Shown here in pieces: positions 8,756-16,774 of a stretch of 64,000 bases of DNA. Position numbers and translations under genes: made by a program. The notes below the pieces were generated by a model that saw only the letters and a list, made by a program, of their open reading frames with translations, was not told the DNA's origin and did no database searches. The stretch lies in contig CAVOLE010000008.1 in NCBI GenBank assembly GCA_963696665.1, positions 868,001 to 932,000 on the forward strand, given 5' to 3'. The first letter of the stretch is position 1. Each line of letters opens with the position of its first letter. Source of the stretch: Roseiarcus sp963696665 (GTDB lineage: Bacteria; Pseudomonadota; Alphaproteobacteria; Rhizobiales; Beijerinckiaceae).

Positions 8756-10384
8756 TCCATATCAGAAACGCGCATATCGTCGATCCCGCCAACGGCCATG
8801 ACGAAATCGGCGATCTCTGGATCCGCGACGATAGAATCGTCGCGCCGCCTGAGCGCGCTCAAGCAGACGAAACGGTCGATGCGGAGGGCCTTATCGCGAT
8901 GGCCGGCGGCATCGACATCCATTCGCATATCGCAGGGGCGAACGTGAACACCGCCCGCCTGATGCTGCCCGAGCATCATCGCGCGCACGCGCGACGCCCC
9001 GCCTCGACGCCGCTCTCCCAAGTCGGCTGGACGACATTCGAGACGGGCCGGCTCTATGCCGAGATGGGCTTCACGACCGTGGTCGAGCCGGCGGTCGCGC
9101 CGCACAACGCCCTGCACGCGCATCTCGAACTCGCCGACACGCCGATCATCGACAAGGCGATTCTCGACTCTTCTCGGCAACGACGATTTCGTGCTCGGCC
9201 TCATGCGGTCAGGGGAAGGGCCAAGCGCGATCCGCGACCACGTCGCCTGGACATTGCAAACGACGCGCGCGCTCGGGATTAAGGTCGTCAACGCTGGCGG
9301 CGTGGCGGCGTTCAAAGACAACATCCGCAGCTTTTCGTTCGACGATGTGGTCCCCTATTACGGCGTCACGAGTCGCGCGATCATCAAGGCGCTGCAAAAG
9401 GGGGTGCATGAAGCAGGCGTGCCCCATCCTTTGCATGTCCACTGCAACAACCTCGGCCTGCCCGGAAACTTCGAGACCGCGCTCGCGACGATCGCCGCCG
9501 CTGAAGACTTGCCGCTGCATTTGGCGCACCTTCAGTTCTATGCTTATGGCAAAGAAGGTCCGCAGGGCTTTTCGTCCGCCGCGCCTCAACTCGCCGAAGC
9601 GGTCAATGCCGCCAAGACAGTCACAGTTGACGTCGGTCAGGTGATGTTCGGGCAGACGGTGACGATCTCGTCCGACGTCCTGCGGCAGTTCTCCGCTCGC
9701 GGTCAGGCGCGGCCGAAGAAATACGCGATCGCCGACGGGGATGCGAACGGCTTTGGCGTCGTGCCTTACGAATATCGCGCCGGCAGCTTCTTTAACGCGG
9801 TGCAATTCGCGGTCGGATTGGAGCTGTTCCTGCTTATCAATGACCCCTGGCGCGTATTCTTCACCACCGATCACCCGAATGGCGCGCCGTTCACCACCTA
9901 TCCCGAGATCTTCGCGCTGCTGATGGACAAGGACGTGCGCGCCCAGTGGGCGGCCCGCCTGCCAAAGGAGGCGCTAGCGGTGACGACGCTCCCGTCATTG
10001 ACGCGCGAATATACGTTGAGCGAAATCGCGACGATGACGCGCGCGGCGCCGGCCAGATTGCTCGGCCTGCCGGATCGCGGACATCTCGGCCAAGGCGGGC
10101 GCGCCGACATCGCGCTCTATCGCCCCGGCAAGGACATCGCGCAAATGTTTCGCGCAGCGGCTCGCGTCTACAAGGACGGGGAACTCGTCGTGCGCGACGG
10201 GGAGGTGACGCAGGTTCGATTTGGCCGCGCGCTGCACGTGACGCCGACGGTCGAGGCCTCGATGCGGCGGCGAATGACGGAATATTACGACCAGCGCTAT
10301 GGCCTGCCGTCCGATTTCATGCGCGTGCCCGACAGCGCCATCGCGCGGCCGCATCCCTTCGAGGCGGTCGCATGCCGGAGCTGA
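8749..10384 (+). CDS. fhcA: Formylhydrolase subunit A of the Fhc complex (FhcA), frameshifted near 9170
   Basis: FhcA is an amidohydrolase-fold subunit that hydrolyses the formylated cofactor to formate. The first frame (from ATG 8749) carries the metal-binding GGIDIHSHIAG and ends its similarity at IIDKAILD. The second frame resumes with LLGNDDFVLGLMRSGEGPS and includes HPLHVHCNNLGLPGN, the second metal-ligand region, to the stop at 10384. One extra base around 9166-9174 explains the break; removing a T from the CTCGACTCTTCTC stretch joins them as AILDLLGND. The corrected length is about 544 residues, normal for the family. It overlaps fhcB by 7 bases and fhcD by 13. A true break would block formaldehyde oxidation. 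Confidence 0.92.
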
Positions 10385-11283
10385 TAGCCAACGAAATCGC
10401 CATCGACGACACATTCGCGGAAGCGTTCGACATGCGGGCGACCGCCATCGTCATCACGGCGCCGACTGAACGCTGGGCGGCGCAGGCGGCTGAGACGATG
10501 ACGGGTTTCGCCACTTCGGTGATCGGCTGCGGCTGCGAGGCCGGCGCCGAGAGCGTCCGGTCGCCGGAACAGACGCCGGACGGACGGCCCGGCGTGCGCG
10601 TCCTCATGTTCGCCGTCTCGACCGCTGAACTGCAGAAGCAACTGCAAAACCGCGTCGGACAGTGCGTGCTGACCAGCCCCGGCTCGGCCTGCTATGCGGG
10701 ATTGGACTCAGGCGATGACAAGCTCAAGCTCGGCGACGCGATTCGATTCTTCGGCGACGGCTGGCAGATCGCCAAGCGGCTCGGCGCCCGACGATACTGG
10801 CGCGTGCCGGTGATGGACGGCGAATTCGTCTGCGAGTCGACCACCTATCTCACCAAGAAAGCGGTCGGCGGCGGCAATCTCATTGTCATGGGGGAGAGCC
10901 CCGCGAAGACGCTTCACGCGACTGAGGCGGCGGTCACGGCGATGCGCAAGGTCGGCGACGTCATCATGCCCTTTCCCGGCGGCATCGCGCGTTCGGGATC
11001 GAAAGTGGGCTCGAAATACAAGGGCGCGAGCGCATCGACCAATGACAGCTACTGCCCGACTTTGAAAGGGGCGGTCGACAGCGCTCTTTCTCCCGAGATT
11101 GGCTCGGTGCTCGAAATCGTCATCGACGGCCTCACCAGCGAGGCTGTGGCCAATGCGATGCGGGCGGGACTGGCCGCGATCGTCGAAATGGGGGCCGAGC
11201 GGGGCGCGTTGCGCGTCGGCGCCGGCAATTACGGCGGCAAGCTCGGCCGGCATCACTATCATCTCAAGGATCTGCTGCCTTGA
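10372..11283 (+). CDS. fhcD: Formylmethanofuran:H4MPT formyltransferase (FhcD/Ftr)
   Basis: This subunit moves the formyl group from formyl-H4MPT to the methanofuran-like cofactor inside the Fhc complex (EC 2.3.1.101). The start is ATG 10372 (MPELIANEIAIDDTFAEAFD), which overlaps the end of fhcA; the longer upstream frame has no similarity. The 303-residue product matches Ftr length. Recognisable segments are ATAIVITAPTERWAAQAAET, MPFPGGIARSGSKVGSKYKG and LRVGAGNYGGKLGRHHYHL. It is third in fhcBADC and ends overlapping the TTG start of fhcC. Confidence 0.96.
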   Translation: MPELIANEIAIDDTFAEAFDMRATAIVITAPTERWAAQAAETMTGFATSVIGCGCEAGAESVRSPEQTPDGRPGVRVLMFAVSTAELQKQLQNRVGQCVLTSPGSACYAGLDSGDDKLKLGDAIRFFGDGWQIAKRLGARRYWRVPVMDGEFVCESTTYLTKKAVGGGNLIVMGESPAKTLHATEAAVTAMRKVGDVIMPFPGGIARSGSKVGSKYKGASASTNDSYCPTLKGAVDSALSPEIGSVLEIVIDGLTSEAVANAMRAGLAAIVEMGAERGALRVGAGNYGGKLGRHHYHLKDLLP

Positions 11284-12092
11284 GCTCGCTCACCTTCTCT
11301 TTGCGCGCGCCGCCGGCGCAGCGCCTCGATCTGTCGCTGTTGACCCCGCAAAATCTTGCCGGCAAATCGGTTGGGGAAATCGAACGCCTCGAACTGCAAA
11401 CGACCCGCGTGCGCATCACGACGGGAGACGTGTTCCGCATTCGCGAGGGCGATCCCGCCGCGATTGTCATCGAAGGCGGCAGCGCCCGTTTCGATCGCGT
11501 CGGCATGGGGCTGACGGCGGGCTCGATCCGCGTCGATGGGGAGGTCGGGGTGGAAGCCGGCCGCCTGATGTCAGGCGGGCAATTGACGGTGCACGGCGCC
11601 GCCGGCCCGTTCGCAGGTTCCGGAATGAAGGGCGGGACGCTCACAATCGAGGGTGATGCGGGCGAACGACTGGGAGGTCCGTTGAGCGGCGAGACGGTCG
11701 GCATGAGCGGCGGCGTTCTGCACGTGCGCGGCAACGCGGGCGAGCGCGCCGGCGACCGGCTGAGGCGCGGATTCATCCTGATCGAGGGCCGCGCCGGCGC
11801 CTACGCCGGCAGCCGAATGATCGCGGGCACGTTGGCGATCGGCGGCGAAGCAGGCGACCTGCCCGGCTATCTGATGGGGCGCGGCACGATCCTGCTCGGT
11901 CAAGGCGCGACGCGTTTCTCGCCGACCTTCGGCGATTGCGGCGAACATGACCTGGTCGCGGCGCGGCTTCTGGCCGACTACATCGCTCAAGCCAGCGCCA
12001 AGCTGGGGGACCTGTTCCGTCGGCCGCTGCGCCGCCTCGCAGGCGATCTCGCCGCGCTCGGCAAAGGCGAGATTTTGCTCCCGAGTGCTTAA
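11280..12092 (+). CDS. fhcC: Fhc complex subunit C (FhcC, GXXGXXXG repeat protein)
   Basis: FhcC is homologous to the FwdC/FmdC subunit of formylmethanofuran dehydrogenase and to the C-terminal domain of glutamate synthase. The 270 residues begin at TTG 11280, overlapping the fhcD stop. From about residue 75 the protein is a right-handed beta-helix of short glycine-rich rungs such as GPFAGSGMKGGTLTIEGDAG and GRAGAYAGSRMIAGTLAIGG. Its C-terminal segment FSPTFGDCGEHDL is also typical. It closes the fhcBADC operon; a short stem-loop follows at 12095. Confidence 0.94.
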   Translation: MSSLTFSLRAPPAQRLDLSLLTPQNLAGKSVGEIERLELQTTRVRITTGDVFRIREGDPAAIVIEGGSARFDRVGMGLTAGSIRVDGEVGVEAGRLMSGGQLTVHGAAGPFAGSGMKGGTLTIEGDAGERLGGPLSGETVGMSGGVLHVRGNAGERAGDRLRRGFILIEGRAGAYAGSRMIAGTLAIGGEAGDLPGYLMGRGTILLGQGATRFSPTFGDCGEHDLVAARLLADYIAQASAKLGDLFRRPLRRLAGDLAALGKGEILLPSA

Positions 12093-12094
12093 AG

Positions 12095-12118
12095 AGCGCA
12101 AGTCCGTCGGCTTGCGCT
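12095..12118 (+). terminator. Stem-loop directly after fhcC
   Basis: AGCGCAAG and its exact complement CTTGCGCT enclose an eight-base loop, three bases after the fhcC stop. There is no T-run after it, so it may be a weak or Rho-assisted stop, or an mRNA-stabilising 3-prime end. Confidence 0.4.
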
Positions 12119-12171
12119 TGGCGCCGCCAGCGCTATCCTTGGCTGACCGGGGACGATGGAAGGAAATTGGC

Positions 12172-12945
12172 ATGACCGCCGTGGTTCTATCGCCGGAACC
12201 CGGGCGCACATGGTCCGCCGCGGATCGCGCGCCTCTCTTGCGCTGGCTGATCTTTACCGGCGCAACCGTTTTCGCCGCGATCCTGCTCTGGCGTTACGGC
12301 CTCCTTCGCTTGATGGTCGTCTCGGACCGCACCTATCTCTCATCGGTGATTGCGCTCATCTACGTGGGGGCGTCGCTCCATTGCCTCTGGCGAACGATCG
12401 TCATTTCGCGCGAAGGCGATGCTGGACAGCGGGTGGCGGCGCACATCGAGACGGGAGGCGCCGACGTCGCCGCGCTCGACCCTTCGGCCGCGCTTCCTCG
12501 CGGCCTCATTGCCGACCACATCCGCGATCTTGCCCTGAAGGCGCGCACGCAAGGGCGCGGGCGGCTCGATCAGACGCTGCTGCTCCGCTCGCTCGCTGAT
12601 CGCCTGCGCGGCTCCAACGGCTTCGGCTCGTTCGCCAGCGACACGGTGATAAAGCTTGGCCTGCTCGGCACCATCATCGGCTTCATCATCATGCTCGCGC
12701 CCATCGCCGGGCTCGACGCGAGCGACAAGTCGATGATGAAATCCTCGATGGGGCTGATGAGCGAGGGCATGGCGGTGGCGATGTACACCACGCTCGCCGG
12801 CCTCGTTGGCTCGATCCTGTTGAGGATCCAATACTACTTGCTCGACAACGCGACCGCGAAGGTGTTCTCGCGCGCGGTTACGCTCACCGAGACGCGGGTC
12901 GTACCCGCCTTGGAGCGCTCCCACGATCTGGCCATGCGCGCATGA
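12172..12945 (+). CDS. MotA/TolQ/ExbB-family proton-channel protein
   Basis: The product is 257 residues from ATG 12172, preceded by GGAAGGAAA; the longer frame upstream overlaps fhcC-flanking DNA and has no similarity. Membrane helices are visible near residues 25-50, 55-75, 160-182 and 200-222. The region KLGLLGTIIGFIIMLAPI with GMAVAMYTTLAGLVGSIL carries the family pattern in which polar residues line the proton path. Such proteins form pentameric channels that drive an ExbD/TolR/MotB-like partner. It is first in a three-gene set with four-base overlaps, and there is no tonB, tolA or flagellar gene beside it. The family is clear; the energised process is unknown. Confidence 0.85.
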   Translation: MTAVVLSPEPGRTWSAADRAPLLRWLIFTGATVFAAILLWRYGLLRLMVVSDRTYLSSVIALIYVGASLHCLWRTIVISREGDAGQRVAAHIETGGADVAALDPSAALPRGLIADHIRDLALKARTQGRGRLDQTLLLRSLADRLRGSNGFGSFASDTVIKLGLLGTIIGFIIMLAPIAGLDASDKSMMKSSMGLMSEGMAVAMYTTLAGLVGSILLRIQYYLLDNATAKVFSRAVTLTETRVVPALERSHDLAMRA

Positions 12946-13610
12946 TCGACGAGTTCGGCCTTTACCCGCGCGAAGAGCCGTTCGATCCATTCAGTGTGAT
13001 GCTGTTCAAGGCGCTGCAGGTGGTCTCGTTTCTCTTTTTCCTCGCGCTGTTGGCGATCTCGCCCGAGGCCAAGGACGGCAAGATCGACACGAAGGCCGAA
13101 TTCATCATCACCATGGATTGGCCGGACAATCATCCTGACGATCTTGATCTCTTCGTGCAGGATCCGGCGGGCAACATCGCATGGTATCGTCATCGCGAGG
13201 CGGGCTTCATGGTGCTCGACCGCGACGATCGTGGCGGGGCCAACGACTTCATCGTGGTCAACGGCAAGAAGATCTCGTCGCCCATTCGCGAGGAGATCGT
13301 CACGATCCGCGGCGTGGTCGCCGGCGAATATACCGTCAACGTCAGCCACTTCGTGGCCACCACCCATGCGCCGGTGCCGGCGAAAGTGAAGGTGCAGAAG
13401 CTCAATCCGACTGCGCAGGTGATTTTTGACGACACCGTGTTCGTCGATCACACTGGCGACGAGAAGACGGCCGTGCGCTTCACGCTTGACGCCGACGGCA
13501 AGGTCACCGACGTCAACAGGCGGCCGAAGTCGCTGATGGAAACCTTTCGCAACGTGCGCCGCAACGGCGGTGATATTGACCCGAAAACCGGCTATGTGAA
13601 GCAGCTGTGA
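12942..13610 (+). CDS. Single-pass periplasmic protein with DUF2135-like domain, ExbB partner candidate
   Basis: The product has 222 residues starting at ATG 12942, overlapping the ExbB-like gene by four bases. A short cytoplasmic head (1-20) is followed by one membrane helix (about 22-41, LFKALQVVSFLFFLALLAI) and a periplasmic domain. The topology matches ExbD/TolR, and an Asp (FDPFS) lies just before the helix. The exposed domain with DWPDNHPDDLDLFVQDPAGN resembles DUF2135-type beta-sandwiches rather than the usual ExbD C-domain. The segment GVVAGEYTVNVSHF also fits a beta-sandwich. I infer it is the stator-rotor partner of the upstream channel. No established function is known to me. Confidence 0.6.
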   Translation: MIDEFGLYPREEPFDPFSVMLFKALQVVSFLFFLALLAISPEAKDGKIDTKAEFIITMDWPDNHPDDLDLFVQDPAGNIAWYRHREAGFMVLDRDDRGGANDFIVVNGKKISSPIREEIVTIRGVVAGEYTVNVSHFVATTHAPVPAKVKVQKLNPTAQVIFDDTVFVDHTGDEKTAVRFTLDADGKVTDVNRRPKSLMETFRNVRRNGGDIDPKTGYVKQL

Positions 13611-14221
13611 GCAATCTTGCCGACGTCATCATCTGGCTGTCGATCGCTTATGCTCTGCTGGGCGTCCTTCTGCTCGTCATCTGCATCTTCGCCAGGATCC
13701 CTTGGCCGGTGAAGGCGGCGGCCATCGTGCTCACAAGCGCCTTTTACGTGGTCAGCTTTTTTGCGACGCGCGGCCTGCTTGGCTGGTCATCGACCGATCC
13801 TCTGCCTCCGAAATTCAAGCTTTTGGCCGCCCGGATCGTTGAGCCGCACTCGCTCGAAGGCGATCCCGGCGCCATCCATCTGTGGGTCGAGGCGCTCGAC
13901 GACGACAATTTCCCGAGCGGCGTGCCCCGCGCCTATCGTCTGCCCTATGACACCCATCTGGCCGAGAGGACAGAGGCCGCGGTCCGGGCGAGCGCCAACG
14001 GCGTGCCTCAGGGCGGTCGTACGGCGGACTTCGGCAGCGGCCAAGGCGGAAACGCGCAAGCGACTGCGCGCGAAGCCACGCCGTCGACGATCATCACGAC
14101 AGGCGGCGGAGATCCATCGTCCGGCGGCCCGATCGACCCGCAGTTGGATCAACAACAGGACCAGGCCATCAATTTTACGCCGCTCCCCCCGCCGCGCATG
14201 CCTCCCAAGGACGGGCAATAG
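13607..14221 (+). CDS. Two-helix membrane protein of unknown function (third gene of ExbB-like cassette)
   Basis: The product has 204 residues from GTG 13607, which overlaps the previous stop by four bases. Residues 5-27 (VIIWLSIAYALLGVLLLVICIF) and about 33-53 form two membrane helices. The next 70 residues are a folded soluble part (LLAARIVEPHSLEGDPGAIH, then HLWVEALDDDN). The last 75 residues are low-complexity Gly/Gln/Pro-rich and end in PLPPPRMPPKDGQ. The tail could be a flexible tether or peptidoglycan-spanning arm. I do not recognise a family. The tight overlaps argue that it works with the channel and its partner. Confidence 0.6.
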   Translation: MSNLADVIIWLSIAYALLGVLLLVICIFARIPWPVKAAAIVLTSAFYVVSFFATRGLLGWSSTDPLPPKFKLLAARIVEPHSLEGDPGAIHLWVEALDDDNFPSGVPRAYRLPYDTHLAERTEAAVRASANGVPQGGRTADFGSGQGGNAQATAREATPSTIITTGGGDPSSGGPIDPQLDQQQDQAINFTPLPPPRMPPKDGQ

Positions 14222-14279
14222 CAAAGCGTCCGGCATGTCCATCTCAAGATAAAGAACGCGCCCGTGCAGAAAACCTCGA

Positions 14280-14483
14280 TCAGATCTTCTCGTCGGATCC
14301 GGGATAGGCGCATCGCCATTTGACGACGCGCGTCCCTGGATGCTCGTTCGACCACTGGGCGATATAGGGCGGCGCCTGCGTCATGCACTGCATCAGCGAC
14401 TCTTGCGAGACGAACTGCAGCCGCTGTTCATCACACTGGCTCGGCGCATTGAGCGCGCACACCGTCAGAATCAGCTCGATCAT
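14280..14483 (-). CDS. Small conserved cysteine-containing protein, function unknown
   Basis: The product has 67 residues, MIELILTVCALNAPSQCDEQ at the start, with three cysteines at 9, 17 and 33 and a fourth near the C-terminus (WRCAYPG). The pattern of an N-terminal LTVC motif, QAPPYIAQW and a terminal WRC is one I have seen in short rhizobial proteins without assigned function. The N-terminal hydrophobic stretch is short and could be a signal or membrane-touching segment. It is convergent with the ExbB-like cassette. ATG 14483 lies close to the next gene only on the other strand, so it is a single-gene unit. Confidence 0.6.
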   Translation of the reverse strand: MIELILTVCALNAPSQCDEQRLQFVSQESLMQCMTQAPPYIAQWSNEHPGTRVVKWRCAYPGSDEKI

Positions 14484-14736
14484 CGCCCACCTGTCTTCAA
14501 GCGGAGCCGCGCCATCCCCCCATCAGGCGAATGTGGCATTTTGAACGGGCCGCGGCAACATTGCGATTGGACACGGCTTCGCGAGACGGGCGCAGCGGAC
14601 GGGGCGCGACGCCCAGCGCGCGCGCGCCCCATGCAATTTGTCGTGTTCGGCGCTTGGCAAAACGCCGTAACTTTCGCAATGTCCCACCGAATGGCGGGCC
14701 GCAAACGGCGAATAAATCGAGGAAAAGAGGCGCGCG

Positions 14737-15702
14737 TTGAAACGCGTTCAGGTCACGACGACGGCGCGACTGCATCTGGGTTTTCTCGATCTCGCGGGCG
14801 ATCTTGGCCGCCGGTTCGGATCGATCGGCCTCGCCATCGACGCGTTCGAGACCCGCGTTGAGCTTCGCGAAGCGTCGAGCTTCGAAGTTTCGGGCGAAGA
14901 GCGCGAGCGGGGCGCGCGTATCGCGCGCCACATCGCCGAGGGCCTTGGCCTCGACACAGACAAGAGGCTCACGATCTCGAACGCCATTCCCGCGCACGCC
15001 GGACTCGGTTCCGGCACTCAGTTGGCGCTGGCCATCGCGACGGCGTTTCGCTTATTTGGGCGACTGCCGCCCGATGCGCGAGTGGACGCCCGCCTGCTCG
15101 ACCGCGGCGCGCGTTCGGGCGTGGGTGTCGCCTTGTTCGAGCGCGGCGGCCTGGCCGTCGACGCAGGCAGGGGGCCGGAAACCGCGATCCCGCCGGTGGT
15201 GGCGTGGATGAACTTTCCCAAGGATTGGCGCGTTCTCCTGCTTTTGGACCCGCGCATCGAGGGCGCCCATGGCGAGGCCGAAAGGCGGGCGTTTGCGGGG
15301 TTGCCACGTTTCCCTGCCGAGGCGGCCAGCGAAATCTGCCGCCACGCGCTCATGCAGGTTCTGCCCGGCGCGGCCGAAGCGGACCTCGAGGCGTTCGGCG
15401 ATGGCGTCTCGAGGATTCAGGAAATTCTCGGCGACCATTTCGGTCCGGTCCAGGGCGGCGGCCGCTTCATCAGCATGCCCGTGAGCCAGGTCGCCCAGAA
15501 GTTGAAGGCCCTCGGGGCGTATGGGATTGGCCAGAGTTCGTGGGGGCCGACCGGTTTCGCCTTTGCATCCGACCCCGACCATGCGCAATTCCTTGCTCGG
15601 CGCGCTTGCGCCGAGGGCGAACCGGGAGTGCAGATCAAAATCTGCAGCGCGCGGAATCACGGGGCCGAGATCCGCGAGGAAGAAGACGTATCAGTCCGAT
15701 GA
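14737..15702 (+). CDS. Beta-ribofuranosylaminobenzene 5-phosphate synthase (methylotroph orf4)
   Basis: Beta-RFAP synthase joins 4-hydroxybenzoate or 4-aminobenzoate to PRPP, the first committed step of methanopterin synthesis. The product has 321 residues from TTG 14737 with a GAGGAAAAGAGG leader. It belongs to the GHMP-kinase-like superfamily: TTTARLHLGFLDLAGDLGR at the N-terminus, the phosphate loop IPAHAGLGSGTQLALAIA (about 87-104) and GGGRFISMPVSQVAQKL are characteristic. It lies just upstream of mtdB with 16 bases between, so the two are probably co-transcribed. No defects are visible. Confidence 0.93.
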   Translation: MKRVQVTTTARLHLGFLDLAGDLGRRFGSIGLAIDAFETRVELREASSFEVSGEERERGARIARHIAEGLGLDTDKRLTISNAIPAHAGLGSGTQLALAIATAFRLFGRLPPDARVDARLLDRGARSGVGVALFERGGLAVDAGRGPETAIPPVVAWMNFPKDWRVLLLLDPRIEGAHGEAERRAFAGLPRFPAEAASEICRHALMQVLPGAAEADLEAFGDGVSRIQEILGDHFGPVQGGGRFISMPVSQVAQKLKALGAYGIGQSSWGPTGFAFASDPDHAQFLARRACAEGEPGVQIKICSARNHGAEIREEEDVSVR

Positions 15703-15718
15703 AAGCTCGGGAGCAACA

Positions 15719-16609
15719 ATGGCCAAGAACATCCTGCACATGATCACGCCGCTCGGGCACATGAGCCCCTTCGACGTCAATATGGCGCTCGACGCCGGCT
15801 ACGACGCGACGGCGTCCTACACCAATGTCTCGCTCGACGAGGTCGAGGGCCTCGTTCAGGACGCCATGTTCTCGCGCTCGCCGCGCGACGCGACGCGGAC
15901 AAGCGTGTTCATCGGCGGCAAGGACGCGCTCGTCGCCCTCGACATGCTGGACGCCGCCGGCAAGGCGCTGTTCAAGCCGTTCGAGATTTCGCTGTTCGCT
16001 GACCCGGCTGGCTCCTTCACCACCGCAGCCGCGATGATCGCCGTCGTCGAAAAGGCGCTTAAGGAGGGACATGATCGCGCGCTTCGCGGCGCGGCCGTCT
16101 CGGTCTTCGGCGCGACTGGCGTGGTCGGAACCGCGTCGGCCGTCATTGCTGCGCTTGAGGGCGCGTCCGTCACTTTGGTCGGCCGCGAGGGAACCGAACG
16201 CACGGCTCGCCACGCCGGCGAGGTTGGTCGCAGGTTCGGCGTCAACTTCGCTGTCGCCGACGGCTCGACGACTGAGACGAAGGCCGCGATCCTAGCCGCC
16301 ACGGAAGTCGTGTTGTGCGCGGCGAAAGCGGGCGTACGCGTGATCGACGCCACGGAGATCGCGAGCGCTCAGAAACTGCTGATCGCGGCTGACGTCAACG
16401 CGGTGCCGCCGTCCGGCATCGAAGGGGTGGACGCGCAGGCCAACGGAACTCCGGTCGGCGAGCGCGGCGCGCTCGGGATCGGCGCCCTTGCGATCGGCAA
16501 CGTCAAGTATCGAACCGAGTTGGGGCTGTTCAAGCAGATGACGGAGAGCAAGACGCCCCTGCGTCTCGATTTCCGTCAGGCGTTCGCTCTGGCGCGCACG
16601 CTTGTCTGA
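15719..16609 (+). CDS. mtdB: NAD(P)-dependent methylene-H4MPT dehydrogenase MtdB
   Basis: MtdB oxidises methylene-H4MPT to methenyl-H4MPT with NAD or NADP in the cytoplasm. The start is ATG 15719 (MAKNILHMITPLGHMSPFD), which gives 296 residues; the longer frame upstream is the tail of the beta-RFAP synthase region in another frame. The N-terminal substrate domain is followed by a Rossmann fold with AVSVFGATGVVGTASAVIAA near residue 120. The C-terminal SGIEGVDAQANGTPVGERGA is typical of MtdA/MtdB. I assign MtdB rather than MtdA by its place in the H4MPT cluster and by similarity of the N-terminus. It is followed by a dispersed repeat. Confidence 0.94.
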   Translation: MAKNILHMITPLGHMSPFDVNMALDAGYDATASYTNVSLDEVEGLVQDAMFSRSPRDATRTSVFIGGKDALVALDMLDAAGKALFKPFEISLFADPAGSFTTAAAMIAVVEKALKEGHDRALRGAAVSVFGATGVVGTASAVIAALEGASVTLVGREGTERTARHAGEVGRRFGVNFAVADGSTTETKAAILAATEVVLCAAKAGVRVIDATEIASAQKLLIAADVNAVPPSGIEGVDAQANGTPVGERGALGIGALAIGNVKYRTELGLFKQMTESKTPLRLDFRQAFALARTLV

Positions 16610-16622
16610 GGCGGTTCTCGAT

Positions 16623-16752
16623 CGTCATTGCGAGCGCAGCGAAGCAATCCAGGGAACGTGGGGGGCGCCCGCGACTCCTGGATCGCCGCGTCGCCATAGC
16701 CCGACCGGAAGGACGGGCGTCTTCCGACGCCCTATGGCTCCTCGCGATGACG
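16623..16752. repeat. Dispersed intergenic repeat with a nested palindromic unit
   Basis: The stretch opens with CGTCATTGCGAGCGCAGCGA and closes with CTCGCGATGACG, a layout of terminal inverted ends seen in alphaproteobacterial REP-like elements. Related sequence recurs at 42540-42618 (CGTCATCGCGAGCG start, CTCCTGG-TCGCCGCGTCGCC core). Inside it, 16694-16738 is a palindrome bounded by CCATAG and CTATGG. A close relative sits inside the unrelated repeat at 48783, and the unit is absent from the copy at 42540. Confidence 0.75.
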
Positions 16753-16774
16753 ATTCCCCCGAACGCAGCGCGCT

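Noticed and set aside
16623..16752. CRISPR-like or IS end at the repeat after mtdB
   Set aside because: There is no regularly spaced repeat series and no transposase frame; a REP-like dispersed element fits better.
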